A stretch of DNA of 40,088 nucleotides from assembly GCA_025765595.1 (NCBI GenBank), contig JAIVFH010000245.1, forward strand, positions 1 through 40,088. Reading direction: 5' to 3'. The position numbers and the translations under genes are program-made. Origin of the DNA: Obelidium mucronatum. Lineage: Eukaryota; Chytridiomycota; Chytridiomycetes; Chytridiales; Chytriomycetaceae. Every line of letters begins with the position of its first letter. The first letter of the stretch is position 1. A model generated the notes under the pieces. The model was not told the DNA's origin. It saw nothing but the letters and a program-made list of their open reading frames with translations, and ran no database searches. Below are positions 9,872 through 20,464 of the stretch, piece by piece.

Positions 9872-10482
9872 ATAATGCGACATGATGACACTGTTTTCCT
9901 GATTATGATTTCTCTTTGTGGTACTGTCAAGCATTCATTTGGTGCGGTATGAACGTTACAAGTTACTATTGTGAGCGCAGCGCAAAATCCAATTTTGGAG
10001 CAAATCATTTGCGCACATTTTTATTTGCGCCCGGTTGTTCCGATTGCGCTATCCACTACCATCGCTGATCCATGCATCGCCGCCGCACCAGACCCTTGCC
10101 AACATAGAGGAAAAAATACAAGCTTCGTATTGATCTGTGACTTCGATCCATATTTGTTGTGTTTGGGTGTTTCTATTTATAGACTTCAACTTCCGCCGGT
10201 AGTTATTTAATAAATACAATGTAATTCTGTCAATCTTCATCTTTATTTTAGCACTCCATTTCCCAATTATTAGTTGCATTGTGGGTTCAATTATTTAGCA
10301 AGCAGGAATTGCCCTTGCCTAATAAAACTCATCGTCTTCAGCAGATAATCCAGGGATTCAGACAAGAATTATTATTGTAAGACAATGTTATGACAATTCA
10401 GCACGATTTGGCGTTGATTGAATGATGGGGGGTGGGCTGGGAAGCGAGCGCGCAAATGGTGGGCAAGATTTCGGAATAATCG
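9872..10482. other. Intergenic, no gene seen
   Basis: Only short unsupported ORFs are present. The segment GCGCACATTTTTATTTGCGC near 10009-10028 is a small imperfect palindrome. The stretch runs up to the left inverted repeat. Confidence 0.5.
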
Positions 10483-10852
10483 GACTCCTGGTCACAGAAC
10501 ATTTCGCCAGCTTTGAACGGCCAAGATAATAACGATTTCATTTTTATTAAGAGATCGTGCTTATTATCAGAGAGTAACCTGGTGATACATAGCCCTCACA
10601 AAGGACGACAAATCGGGTGGCTGAACAGTCTGAACAAGCCAAACACCAAAAGTTGCACCTGACCGCGTTATTGATGTACAGCAACCAGAAATAGTTTATC
10701 TACCCCACTGTTTTTAAGTTAGAATCATGGCTGAAACTAAACTTATTGGCGAACAACAAAAATTTATGAAAAATTCAGAAAAAATTGATTCGAAATGAGC
10801 GTGCCTTGTCAGGTGAGCAACTCAATTCATGGACATGGTTTTCTAGTGAGCT
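10483..10852 (+). repeat. Left arm of 370-bp inverted repeat
   Basis: Read on the plus strand, it begins GACTCCTGGTCACAG and ends TTCTAGTGAGCT. By eye it is identical over its whole length to the reverse complement of 12824-13193. Identity stops abruptly at both ends: outside, G on the left versus C on the right; inside, AAAATTGG versus CTACTTCC. It contains no convincing coding sequence. Confidence 0.95.
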
Positions 10853-11135
10853 AAAATTGGATTTTGCGCTGCACTCACAATACACGTTCTGAAAGATTGA
10901 GTCTCTTCAATTTTTTTTTCCCTTGGAGAAATGCAATATCGAAAAATCTTGCCAAGAACTCTTTCACGCACGCGCCACAGCTTTCACAAAGCACAAATTG
11001 AATATTTTTTACTCACAAACGACTTCCATCCTTTTCATTTCGCTCAATGTGTAGAGATATACATTCGCATCAAAAAGTAATAAATGAGGTCATATTTTAA
11101 TGAACTATATAAAAAACGAATTTGGCCTTTTTTGT

Positions 11136-12620
11136 TCAGGCATCAGTCTTTTCCTTTTCCGAGCCAACAATTTGTCCCTTTCCATCACGCATTTCCATTC
11201 CTTGAATATCCGTACCAACAGTTTCCTTCATAACCACAAGAGCAATCAAGAAGCAAACAGCAGCAGTACCAATTGGGTAGAACAAACCCCCGAAAATGTT
11301 TCCAGTGTTGGTAGCAATGGTAACACCGATAACTGGAACAAGTCCACCAAAGATACCGTTTCCAATGTGGTATGGAAGAGAAAGGGAAGTGCAACGAATC
11401 GGAGTTGGGAAGAGTTCAACGAGGTACGCGGCAATTGGACCGTAAACGAGAGCAACAAGGTTCACCATCAACCACGTAATGAAAGTGAGCATGGCGGGGG
11501 AGTAAGCATCACGGTAAGGCTCGGAGGTTTTGTTGTTTTCGAAGGGACGGAACGCGTGCAATCCCATGTAGAAGGGGTAGAACAAGGCAGCACCAAGGAA
11601 CATTCCAGCAAGAATGAAGGGTTTACGGCCGAACTTGTCACTGAGGTGACCAACAGCAATAAAGCTTGGAAGAGCAAGAAGAGCAGCGATGAGGACAATA
11701 ACGTATGAGGTAACAAGGGGGACTTTGAGGGTGGACTGGATGAAAGTCAACGTGTAGAATTGGGCAGTGTACCAAACTACACCTTGACCCATGGTGGCAC
11801 CAAAGAGCGCGATGGAGACAAAGTAGAGGTTGTAAGGACGCATGAAAGACTCAACGAATGGGTTTCCAACCATCTTGTTTTGGGCTTTGGATTCGGCGTA
11901 CATTGGAGATTCGGCCATCTTGAGACGAATGTAAAGCGAGGCACCGACCAAGACGATCGAGAGAATGAAGGGGAATCTCCAGCCGTATTGGACCCAGTTG
12001 GCATCACCCAAAGCGGTACGGAAGATGAGAATGACAGCGAGGGACAGGATCAAACCTCCAGTGGCGGTGGCTTGGAGGAACGAAGTCCAGAATCCACGGT
12101 GCTCCTGTGGACAGTGTTCGGCAATGTAGGTAGCAGCTCCTCCGTATTCACCTCCAATGGCAAGACCTTGGATGATACGCAGGATGATCAGGAGGACACC
12201 AGCAGCAACACCAATGTCGTTATAGGTGGGGAGACAACCACACAGGAACGTGGATACTCCCATCAAAACAAGACAGAAAGTGAAAGTGAATTTGCGCCCA
12301 ACTCGGTCTCCAATGTATCCAAAGACAACAGCACCAAAAGGACGGAACATGAATCCCACAGCAAAGGCAGCCAACCAAGCGATCAAGTCACCGGCTGGAG
12401 TTCCCGTCTTGTAGAAGAGAGAGGCAGTGGTGGAAGCCATGGATCCAAACACGAAGAAGTCGTACCACTCTGTTGATATGGTTGCAAATTAGTTGCGCCT
12501 TACTAAGTCTGATCTTAGTTTACCGATCAGGGTTCCCGCACAGGAGGCGATAACGATCTTGCGCAACTGCTCAATGGTAACATCAGCGTATGCGGGAGTG
12601 ACAACAGCCGGGGTAGACAT
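11136..12620 (-). CDS. MHS-family (metabolite:H+ symporter) MFS transporter of bacterial type, 476 aa
   Basis: There are two exons, 12620-12524 and 12469-11136, with donor GTAAAC and acceptor CAACAG, in phase. The splice junction rebuilds the family signature AGTLIEWYDFFVFGSMA. Other hallmarks are GYIGDRVGRKFTFTF, GVSTFLCGCLPTY, IIQGLAIGGEYGGAATYIAE, HRGFWTSFLQATATGGL, WRFPFILSI, GQGVVWYTAQFY, GHLSDKFGRKP and SLPYHIGNGIFGGLVP. These are features of bacterial MHS carriers (ShiA/ProP group), which import organic acids, osmolytes or shikimate with protons at the plasma membrane. Twelve membrane segments are expected. The substrate is unknown. The single short intron, 33 codons in, and codon use like the neighbours suggest an established gene. 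Its flanking inverted repeats are described separately. Confidence 0.9.
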
Positions 12621-12663
12621 TTTCAGGTGCTTTCTGGGACTTGTTTTGTGAGTGCGTCTAATC

Positions 12664-12671
12664 TATTTATA
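12664..12671 (-). promoter_or_regulatory. TATA box of the MHS transporter gene
   Basis: TATAAATA on the minus strand, 43-50 bp upstream of the ATG at 12620. It lies between the gene and the right inverted repeat, so the promoter is inside the repeat-bounded unit. Confidence 0.55.
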
Positions 12672-12823
12672 GCCATCTCTCCACCCATAAAAATTTTCTA
12701 ATTATGAAAAGGAAGTTTCACGATTAATTTTTAGGCGAAATTCCCAAGTGTGGGATTGCTACTATGGCTTTCCGGCATCTTGCAGACCCCGGAGCAGTAA
12801 TATATGCTGTTGGTGGGAAGTAG

Positions 12824-13193
12824 AGCTCACTAGAAAACCATGTCCATGAATTGAGTTGCTCACCTGACAAGGCACGCTCATTTCGAATCAATTTTTTCTG
12901 AATTTTTCATAAATTTTTGTTGTTCGCCAATAAGTTTAGTTTCAGCCATGATTCTAACTTAAAAACAGTGGGGTAGATAAACTATTTCTGGTTGCTGTAC
13001 ATCAATAACGCGGTCAGGTGCAACTTTTGGTGTTTGGCTTGTTCAGACTGTTCAGCCACCCGATTTGTCGTCCTTTGTGAGGGCTATGTATCACCAGGTT
13101 ACTCTCTGATAATAAGCACGATCTCTTAATAAAAATGAAATCGTTATTATCTTGGCCGTTCAAAGCTGGCGAAATGTTCTGTGACCAGGAGTC
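12824..13193 (-). repeat. Right arm of 370-bp inverted repeat
   Basis: Reverse complement of 10483-10852, begins AGCTCACTAG and ends CAGGAGTC on the plus strand. A 71-codon minus-strand ORF overlapping it has no recognisable features. Confidence 0.95.
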
Positions 13194-13375
13194 GCCGTAT
13201 GTTAAAACGGTATCAGAATTCAATTGCATATTTGTCTTTATTTAATCAGTAAAGCGTATATGATGAATAAATCCTGTTTAAGTTTTTTCGAAGATGCGGG
13301 AATATTCTGGAATCTTTGCACCAAGAAATTTTGTTGTACTCAACCACAACTGCGCATAATTCGTAAACTATAAAA

Positions 13376-14167
13376 ATGGCCTTTACCAAACACCCAAAAA
13401 TATCAACCCAAAGCCAATTAGCGAAACGAAATATGTCACCACAATTCATTGTTATCCAGAACCCAAGACTGTTTAAGCGAAGTGTCAACAAGACACGCTT
13501 GGCAGCCTCGATCACCCAGAAGCGATTGACAAAAGAGCCAAACTTCAAGTCATACTACCGCAAGCACTGTTCTAGAACTCAAGACCTCTTGGAGGAGGAG
13601 GACAGCGACAGCGATCAAGAGTTTGAATTGGAACTTGCAGTCCCTTCCAGAAAATACCGACACTACCCACGACGCGACTTCCACATATACGATGACGAAG
13701 AGATCACGTCTGAGTCAGATGATGATCATACCGATGAGGGAGAGGCTTCTGATTCAGATGATACAGACTCGAATGTTGATTCTGTTGAATATTTGTTCGA
13801 GCCAGCTGTCTTGGATCGGTTCAAGTCTCACAAGGGGCTTCGATCGAATGCGAAGAAAGGATCTTTTGGGCAAGGGTATGGCGTCTTAAAGCGATCTACC
13901 CATGTTGATTCTACAAGTGATTCATCCGACAGCTCTTCGGACGAAGACGAAGACGACATCAAGTTTTCTGATTTAGAATCAGAGCCGGAGAGTGAAGACG
14001 AGGAGGGTATTTTCTACATGTCTGACGATGACGATGAAGATGTGGACTCGGAGGAGTCAGCGTCTGATGATTCCGATGCTGACTCTGAGCGCCTTTTCTA
14101 CTCGCATCCCTTGTCTTCGGATTCTGAAGACAGTGATTCGGAATCTGAAGTGGTCTTCCTGATGTAG
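13376..14167 (+). CDS. Acidic Ser/Asp/Glu-rich protein, 263 aa, unknown function
   Basis: A single-exon ORF has its ATG at 13376 in a good context (AAAATGGCC). The first about 75 residues are basic and polar (Lys/Arg/Gln-rich, e.g. NMSPQFIVIQNPRLF). From about residue 75 to the end the protein is dominated by acidic Ser/Asp/Glu tracts, with a less biased segment at about 125-170 (YLFEPAVLDRF...GLRSNAKK). No signal peptide, membrane segment or known domain is seen. The basic-then-acidic layout resembles nuclear or histone-interacting proteins, but this is only composition. The gene starts 182 bp after the right inverted repeat. Confidence 0.55.
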   Translation: MAFTKHPKISTQSQLAKRNMSPQFIVIQNPRLFKRSVNKTRLAASITQKRLTKEPNFKSYYRKHCSRTQDLLEEEDSDSDQEFELELAVPSRKYRHYPRRDFHIYDDEEITSESDDDHTDEGEASDSDDTDSNVDSVEYLFEPAVLDRFKSHKGLRSNAKKGSFGQGYGVLKRSTHVDSTSDSSDSSSDEDEDDIKFSDLESEPESEDEEGIFYMSDDDDEDVDSEESASDDSDADSERLFYSHPLSSDSEDSDSESEVVFLM

Positions 14168-14359
14168 TTCTCTTTTTTCTTTCATCGTATTTGTTTTGCA
14201 TATAATCTCATGTAGACACCGAATAAACACTGAACTTTATTTAAGACAACACATATTGAGGTCATTCTCTCTCTTCACTTTTATTCGTATTGAGTGATAT
14301 CAAACTCAGCGAACGAAAGAAACAAAGAAAATTGTGCCACAGAAGATTTTGGGTGGTGC

Positions 14360-16114
14360 ATGGAAGGTGGTCGGCTTCTGATTCTCTGCCTCAGCTGCCT
14401 CCTCCTGTTTGGTAATTACTACTCCTATGACAACCCAGCGGCACTTAACCGCCAGCTGATGGTTCACATGGGCCGGGACTATGAATCGTGGCAGGTGGGG
14501 GAACATCGCCATTGTTTGAGCCATCTGTCTAGGCGACGAAGCTGACCGTGTCTTTATCTTCTGCCTAGTACGAACTAAATCTGCTCTATGTCGTGTACTC
14601 GTTTCCCAACATGTTTTTGCCGTACTTTGGCGGGCTCCTTGTGGACCGCCTTGGGATGCAAGTGTTTATAATTTACTCCAGCCTTGGGTGTCTCGGACAG
14701 ATCGTGTTTTCCCTCGGAATCCATTTGAAAAGCATCGGAATCGCGTTGGTCGGCCGGTTTTTATTTGGTGTTGGTGGCGAGTCATTGGTGGTTGTCCAAG
14801 GGTGCCTCATGGCTGCGACATTTGAAGGAGACGAGCTTGCATTTGCGCTTGGATTGAGTAAGTTTTCTTGTTTCTACCAAGTCAGCGCTGACGATTCTGT
14901 TCGTATTTATAGATTTATGTGTATCGAGACTTGGATCTGTCGTAAACGCTATTCTATCTCCTATTTTGGACAAATACTTTGGGGTTGAAGCCGCAATACT
15001 TGGAGGAACAACCGCGTGCATTATTTCCTTCCTTTCCTCCTTGATTCTGTACTGGATTCTTCCAGAGAGCGCAAAGCGGCGGGCTTCTGTTAGAGCAGTT
15101 ATATCCAGCGAAGTCGCTTCTCCTGAAACTCTGTTTCCAGTCGAAGCGCAGCGGGTGTCTTGGGAAGCCGATCCAGAAGACGCAAGTGAAGACTCGGACG
15201 ATACTGCTCACAACAACCAGTTTCAGCAGCGGCCGCGATCTATTCTTCATCACCGCCACAGCTCAGAAGTCTTGTCAGCAATTCCTACCGAATCTACACC
15301 GCTCCTTTTTGTCCCCCCTGAGCCGCCTCACACATATGGCTTCTGCAATGCATTTTCAGCTTTTCCTATTGCTTTCTGGATTCTATGTCTGATGTATGTT
15401 GTGTTCTACGGTACAGCGTGGTGCTTCAACAACACGGCGTCGGATTTTTTACAAAGCAAGTGGTATCCAAATGATACAATTACAGCAGGGTTGGTTATGA
15501 GGTGATTATATTCATTTATTTATTTATTCTATCGGGCTTTGAATATGATGGCAACATATAGTATCCCCGACTCTACATCGTCTATCCTTGTTGTCGTTTG
15601 TGGTTACTTCCTAGACACCTCCCGCTTCGGAACAACTCTCCTCATGTTTTCATTCATGGCGATTACCGGAGTGCACTTCTTGCTGGGGTTCACTTCACTT
15701 AACCCAGTACCATCGCTTATTGCGCTGGGAGTTGCCTACAGCATCAACCCCGTCGTAATATGGCCTTCTATAGCGATGGTGATCCAACGACAACAACGGA
15801 AACTGTTACTGTCTCGAGAATCTGCGCGGCAGTCTCTTTACGGAAGCACGTATGCGAATCATGATCTAGAACAAGGGGAGCAGATACTCGGAGCAGCGTA
15901 TGGGGTTTGCACTGCAGCTCTCAATATGGCTTTGACTGTGATTCCGCTTTGTGCAGCGTGGATCCGGGTTGACAGTGGTGGCGGGTGGGAGGGCCTCGAG
16001 ACGTTTTATGGAAGCCTGGCGGGCATAGGGTTTTGCGGGGCGTGTTTGCTATATTGTATGGATGGATTGAGGGAGGGTAAAGAATGTGACGATGAAGAGA
16101 TTGTAGTTGTGTAA
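14360..16114 (+). CDS. MFSD1-like MFS transporter, 521 aa
   Basis: There are four exons, 14360-14494, 14569-14857, 14913-15501 and 15562-16114, all in phase. Hallmarks of the MFSD1-like group are YVVYSFPNMFLPYFGGLLVD, GRFLFGVGGESLVVVQ, SRLGSVVNAILSP, CFNNTASDFLQSKWYPND and AAYGVCTAALNMALTVIPLC. About 12 membrane segments are present, with a long polar central loop (about residues 200-285, acidic and Ser-rich) between TM6 and TM7. Human MFSD1 is a lysosomal dipeptide exporter; the same role here is inference. It is the intact member of a three-gene family in this window: the truncated copy at 8382-9871 and a more diverged copy at 34558-35927. The ATG at 14360 is the first ATG in frame that precedes TM1. 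Confidence 0.82.
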
Positions 16115-16160
16115 CTTGGTGGTCAAGTCATTCGACGAATTCAGACAAATCCATATTTAA

Positions 16161-16757
16161 ATGCGCAACCAAAACCCTCTTAATAAATCGATGTTCACTA
16201 TTTGTGCGCGCAAAGCTCATCTATCAGACGCAGCCGCCATTGCCGCAGTTCATATCAAGAGTTGGAATGAATCAATGAGACCGTTGAAGGTGTACTCAGA
16301 CGCCCATATTGACACGGTTAATGCAAGAAGACTTGCTCAATATACGGAAGGACTCAGAAGCGTTGAAAACGGGGAGAGCGATCGATTGTATGTTGTTGCA
16401 ACAGCAGTAACGGCTGAAGGAGTGTCGAAAGTTATTGGGATATGTATCATGGGGACAAGCCGTCTTATGGAGGCTTACCCCGACTACCCACTCGAGCTGA
16501 TGGCTCTATACTTAGACTCTGAATATTATGGCAGCGGTGCGGCCACTAAAATGATTGAAGAGGGTATTCGGTTGCTTGGGTGGACAAAAGAAAGTGGAAA
16601 GATGCTTTGCGAGGCGTTGGAGGTCAACGAACGTGCAGTCAAATTCTACAAGAAGATTGGAGGAGCAATAATCGGAAGGGAAGTAACAACGAAATATGGC
16701 GGTTTTGCCGTCCCAATGGTTACATTCGGTTGGGATCAAGTGCCAATATTCAGATGA
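16161..16757 (+). CDS. GNAT-family N-acetyltransferase, 198 aa
   Basis: Single exon, ATG at 16161; a second in-frame ATG at 16191 is also possible. The GNAT fold is shown by the N-terminal strand-helix (ICARKAHLSDAAAIAAVHIKSW), the central ELMALYLDSEYYGSGAATKM, in which YGSGAA is the acetyl-CoA-binding loop, and the C-terminal EALEVNERAVKFYKKIGGAI (the N-x-R-A-x-x-F-Y pattern). The C-terminus VPMVTFGW resembles bacterial GNATs. It would transfer acetyl from acetyl-CoA to an amine substrate that cannot be named. It starts 46 bp after the stop of the MFSD1-like gene, in the same direction. No intron is present, and the family is often of bacterial origin in fungi, so transfer is possible but not shown. 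Confidence 0.85.
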   Translation: MRNQNPLNKSMFTICARKAHLSDAAAIAAVHIKSWNESMRPLKVYSDAHIDTVNARRLAQYTEGLRSVENGESDRLYVVATAVTAEGVSKVIGICIMGTSRLMEAYPDYPLELMALYLDSEYYGSGAATKMIEEGIRLLGWTKESGKMLCEALEVNERAVKFYKKIGGAIIGREVTTKYGGFAVPMVTFGWDQVPIFR

Positions 16758-17660
16758 ACAATCAAATAAAAGAAATGATAACACACGCCATTCAACCGGA
16801 CTCGGAGCAATGTGATAATGAGGGCTACCCGCAGAGCTTATTGAAAAGGAAAATGGCAATCGCATGCCGCCTGGAGTGATTATTCTGATTGTAGCCGTCG
16901 TATTAGCCGAGACGTCTAGTGAGGTGATTGACCCGGATATCAATTGGAGTTGCACTGTTGCAGTCAATGTATATTGATGCCAACTATATGGGCCGGGAAG
17001 GGATCCGATTGTCTCCGGAAAGCGGCAAATTTTTCGTTAGGGTTTTTGAAAAGAACGTTGCTTTTTAGACTAAAAAATTGGGCGGAAGGGTAGTTAAAAC
17101 GTAAATGAGCAAAGGATGGACATTCCCAGAGTTAATTCTCTGTTAGTTGGGATTCAGTAACTGAGGTTCTTGTAATGTTTCGGATCTTGTTTGGACAACC
17201 TCGGAGCGCCACCGGCGGTGCCACACAAAACCATTTGCACAATTAAGTAAACGCGAGTGATTGTAGTGTTCTGCTGCTGGTTCTATTGCCAGAAAATCAA
17301 ACTTCTATGCGTACCAGCGACCCATTCAAAAAAGATAGGATTTAATGGAATAAGGAGTTGTGGAGAACGGAAATGAATTGTATCGCCACCATTTTTCATT
17401 ACGAAAATGAAAAGCCCCATAATCAACCCCCGAAACAGAAATTAATGGGACCTGACAACGACCGCCGGGATTCTTCGTTCCATTAAACGCTGCCCGATTC
17501 ATATGGAAATGCTTATTTTTCAGTATGGATCCTTCTGGGTGGCGCCCTTGTGTAACAGCTTTGTTTTCAGAATGGTGCAATTTCCTGACAAAAATTTCAT
17601 TCATCTTCAAGCGGCCATATAAATTGACGACCGTCACAGAAGAACAAAAGAAAAAACACG
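16758..17660. other. Intergenic, promoter of the OPT gene
   Basis: About 900 bp without a supported gene. The far end carries the OPT promoter with a TATA box at 17618-17623. Antisense and sense ORFs here lack recognisable protein features. Confidence 0.5.
17618..17623 (+). promoter_or_regulatory. TATA box of the OPT gene
   Basis: TATAAA 38 bp before the last base preceding the ATG at 17661. Confidence 0.5.
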
Positions 17661-19968
17661 ATGTCTTCCCAAGAGTCGGACGAAAAGAAAGAAGACGAGA
17701 AGATTGAGCTCGAAACCGGAGCTTTCCTTGTCGCCACTGAAGGAAAGGAGGAACTGAATCTGGCCCAGGAAACTCTCCTTGTCGATGGTTGGGGGCACGA
17801 CATCATTAAAGCCATTGTTTCCACCGATGATGACCCAACGGAGCCAGTCCTTACATTCCGCTTCTGGTTGCTTGCTACTCTTCTCGGAACGTTCTCCGGA
17901 TCGCTTGGTCAGTTGTACACCTTCAAGCCGCAAACGGTCCCGGTCTCGTCCCTCATGCTGGCTGTTTTTGCGTACGTCTTTGGTATGCTGTTATCCAAGG
18001 CGCTCCCGCAAGGAATTCTGAACCCTGGGAAGTTCACCAAGAAAGAACTGGCATTGATTGTCATTGCAGCTGCTACTGCCGGTAACGGTGTCGCCTCCAC
18101 TTACATCATTGGAGCCAAAGACCTTTTCTTCAACCAGAAGTTTTCATACGTGGATGGTATCATCTTGGTTCTTACCACGCAGTTCATCGGTTACGGTGCC
18201 GTTGGTATCTTCCGTTCCGTCCTTGTCTACCCTCGCCGTGTCTTTTTCCCAACTGCCCTTGCCGGAGTGTCTCTCTACGAAACACTCTTTTCTAGAACTG
18301 TCAATGACAACGCCTTCAAGCTTTTCTGGGCTGCTTGCGGTGGTCTCTTTGTGTGGACTTTCTTGCCACAATACTTGGCCCCGACTTTGATTGGTGTGTC
18401 TGTCTTCTGTCTTGCAAACCAAAACAGCCCACTCTTTACCCAACTGTTTGGTGGCGTTAACAATAACGAAGGTCTTGGAATTGGGTCTATCTCCTTTGAC
18501 TGGAACAACATTGGTGATGCTGGAATGTGAGTTTCACTGCCGCCTTTGCTATATTCCATGTTTTTCTAAATTGCAAAATGCTTATAGGACTTATCCATGG
18601 GTTACTCAAGTCAACCAGATGCTCGGAATGGTTGGCTGTGTTGTTGTCATTCCTATTCTCTACTACAACAACGTTTGGAACGCCAAGACTTTCCCATTCA
18701 TGGCTCAAGGTCTCTACACCATTGAAGGCAAGAAATACAACCAAACGAAGATCCTCACTGCCACGAATTCTTTGGATGAAGCTGCCTACGCCAAGTATGG
18801 ACAGCCATACTACTCGACTTCTTGGGCCTTCAACACAATGATGCAAAACATGTCTGTAACTGCCGGTATTGTGCACGTCCTTCTTTGGCACGGAGCCGAT
18901 ATTATTGCAGCTGTGAAGCAGGTTTTTGCAAAGAAGAACGAGGCGGCCACCAGTACCACTGAATCGGGAGTTATTGGCGATGTAGACGTGTCTTATCGTT
19001 TGACTTCAGTTCATCCCGAAGTTCCACAATGGTGGTACTTGACCATGATGACAATTGCTTTTGGTCTCGGTTTCTACATTTGTGTCAAGGACGATATTCT
19101 TCCATGGTGGGCTTATATTGTTACAATCTTGATGGCCTTCTGTTTTATCATCATCTCTGGTCTGCTTGCTGGTATCACGGGATTTTCGCCCCCATTCAAG
19201 ACTTTCATCCAGCTCATCGGAGGTTTCCTTGTCCCAGGAAAGCCAATCGCCAACATGTACTTCACTACCTTTGGTGCCAACACTATTGCTGAAGCCATTG
19301 CCATGACTGTTGACTTGAAAATCGGTCAATACATGAAAGTTCCACCAAGAGCCGTTTTTGTGGCTCAATTGTATGGAGGATTTGTTGGTGCTTTGATCCA
19401 CTACATTATCAACCAAATCGTTTTGGAAACCAAGCACGACATTCTCCTTGATCCCAACGGTGATAACAATTGGTCTGGACAGAACATTATCGGATTCAAC
19501 ACCAAGGCTATTACTTTCGGAACTTTAGCTCCCAAGATCCTCGTCGCCGGTGGAACTTATGAATGGTTGTCTTACGCGTTTATTCTTGGTGCATTCTTGC
19601 CGATTCCATTCTGGCTCGCCCACAGATTTGCGCCAAAGGTTGGTTTCAACATGGTCAACACTGCTATTTTGTCTTGGTACTTTTGTATCTTCACTGTCGG
19701 TGTCAACTCTGGTTGGTGGTCCCGCAACATACTTGGTTTTGTATTCCAGTACTACTTGAGAAAGTACAAGCCAGAGTGGTTCAACAAGTACAACTACATT
19801 CTTGCGGCTGGTTTGAATGCAGGTACTCAGCTTGCTGTCTTTGTGATGTCTTTCGCGTTGCAGGGTGCCGGTGGAGTTACCATTGACCCACCATTCTGGG
19901 CGCTGAATCCAGATCCAGCCAAGGGAGTTTTCTCTGACTACTGTACCAGAAAGAAGCCAACATTTTAA
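17661..19968 (+). CDS. OPT-family oligopeptide transporter, 748 aa
   Basis: There are two exons, 17661-18526 and 18588-19968, with donor GTGAGT and acceptor ATAG; the junction gives DAGMTYPWVTQVNQM. OPT hallmarks are an acidic N-terminal tail, DDPTEPVLTFRFW, NPGKFTKKE (the NPG motif), DWNNIGDAG, VPQWWY-like EVPQWWYLTMM, DLKIGQYMKVPPRAVFVAQL and WWSRNILGFVFQYYLRKY. About 14-16 membrane segments are expected. Family members import tetra-/pentapeptides, glutathione or metal-siderophore complexes with protons at the plasma membrane. Together with the secreted M36 and S8 proteases nearby, peptide uptake is a reasonable role (inference). The gene is well conserved, with no odd features. Codon use is biased towards C-ending codons, as in a highly expressed gene. 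Confidence 0.93.
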
Positions 19969-20464
19969 ATGATGAGATTGAATAATTTATCTGTGTATTC
20001 AAACGTAAAAATAAAAAAGCGTATTCTTTTGATCACTGTTGTTGTTCACGTACTGTTATAGTGTTGTATCGGTTTTAATTATAGATTATCAAAGTGTACC
20101 GGCGTTGTTAACACTGCTCGGTGAGAGATTTTTAGCCACGAGCTAAAGTACCGTAAGTCTAGTGAAAGGAATATTCTTGATAAAGGCCCTCGATTCCATA
20201 ATTATGTAAAGGAGGAAGGATGCCGAATTGACAGGGAAATGAAGAGAAGAAATGAGACACAGTTTATTCCTTCATTGAACAAACGAGTTCTCCGGTTAGC
20301 CAACCAGAAAATCAACAACCACAACCACGGTATCCGACTTTGGGGGTTATTGTGCGCTAATTTCTCATCAACTCTGAGTAAGTTAACCACTTCAGAATTT
20401 TGATTGCTTTATTTTCTGCACAGATTGTTTTTCTTTATTATTCGTTAATACATTATTTTCTTAA
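19969..20464. other. Intergenic between convergent genes
   Basis: 3' regions of the OPT gene (plus) and the WOPR gene (minus). AATAAA-like signals occur soon after the OPT stop (near 20010). No gene is seen. Confidence 0.5.

Larger units (their letters stand above)
10483..13193. mobile_element. Candidate mobile or invertible unit: inverted repeats around an MHS transporter gene
   Basis: Two 370-bp inverted arms enclose 1,971 bp that hold exactly one complete gene with its promoter. I see no transposase and no target-site duplication: the outer flanks ATAATCG and GCCGTAT do not match. The ends are not TG/CA. It could be a fold-back or Pack-type transposon carrying a gene, an invertible segment, or a duplication product. 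The mobile call is inference; the repeat pair itself is seen directly. Confidence 0.35.

Noticed and set aside
11760..12476. Plus-strand ORF of 238 codons
   Set aside because: Antisense of the MHS transporter exon; composition polar and unlike any family, whereas the minus strand gives conserved motifs.
10483..13193. LTR retrotransposon reading of the 370-bp repeats
   Set aside because: The repeats are inverted, not direct, do not begin TG or end CA, and no gag/pol sequence lies between them.
13014..13229. 71-codon ORF within the right inverted repeat
   Set aside because: No recognisable domain, no start context, and it would cross the repeat edge; treated as chance.
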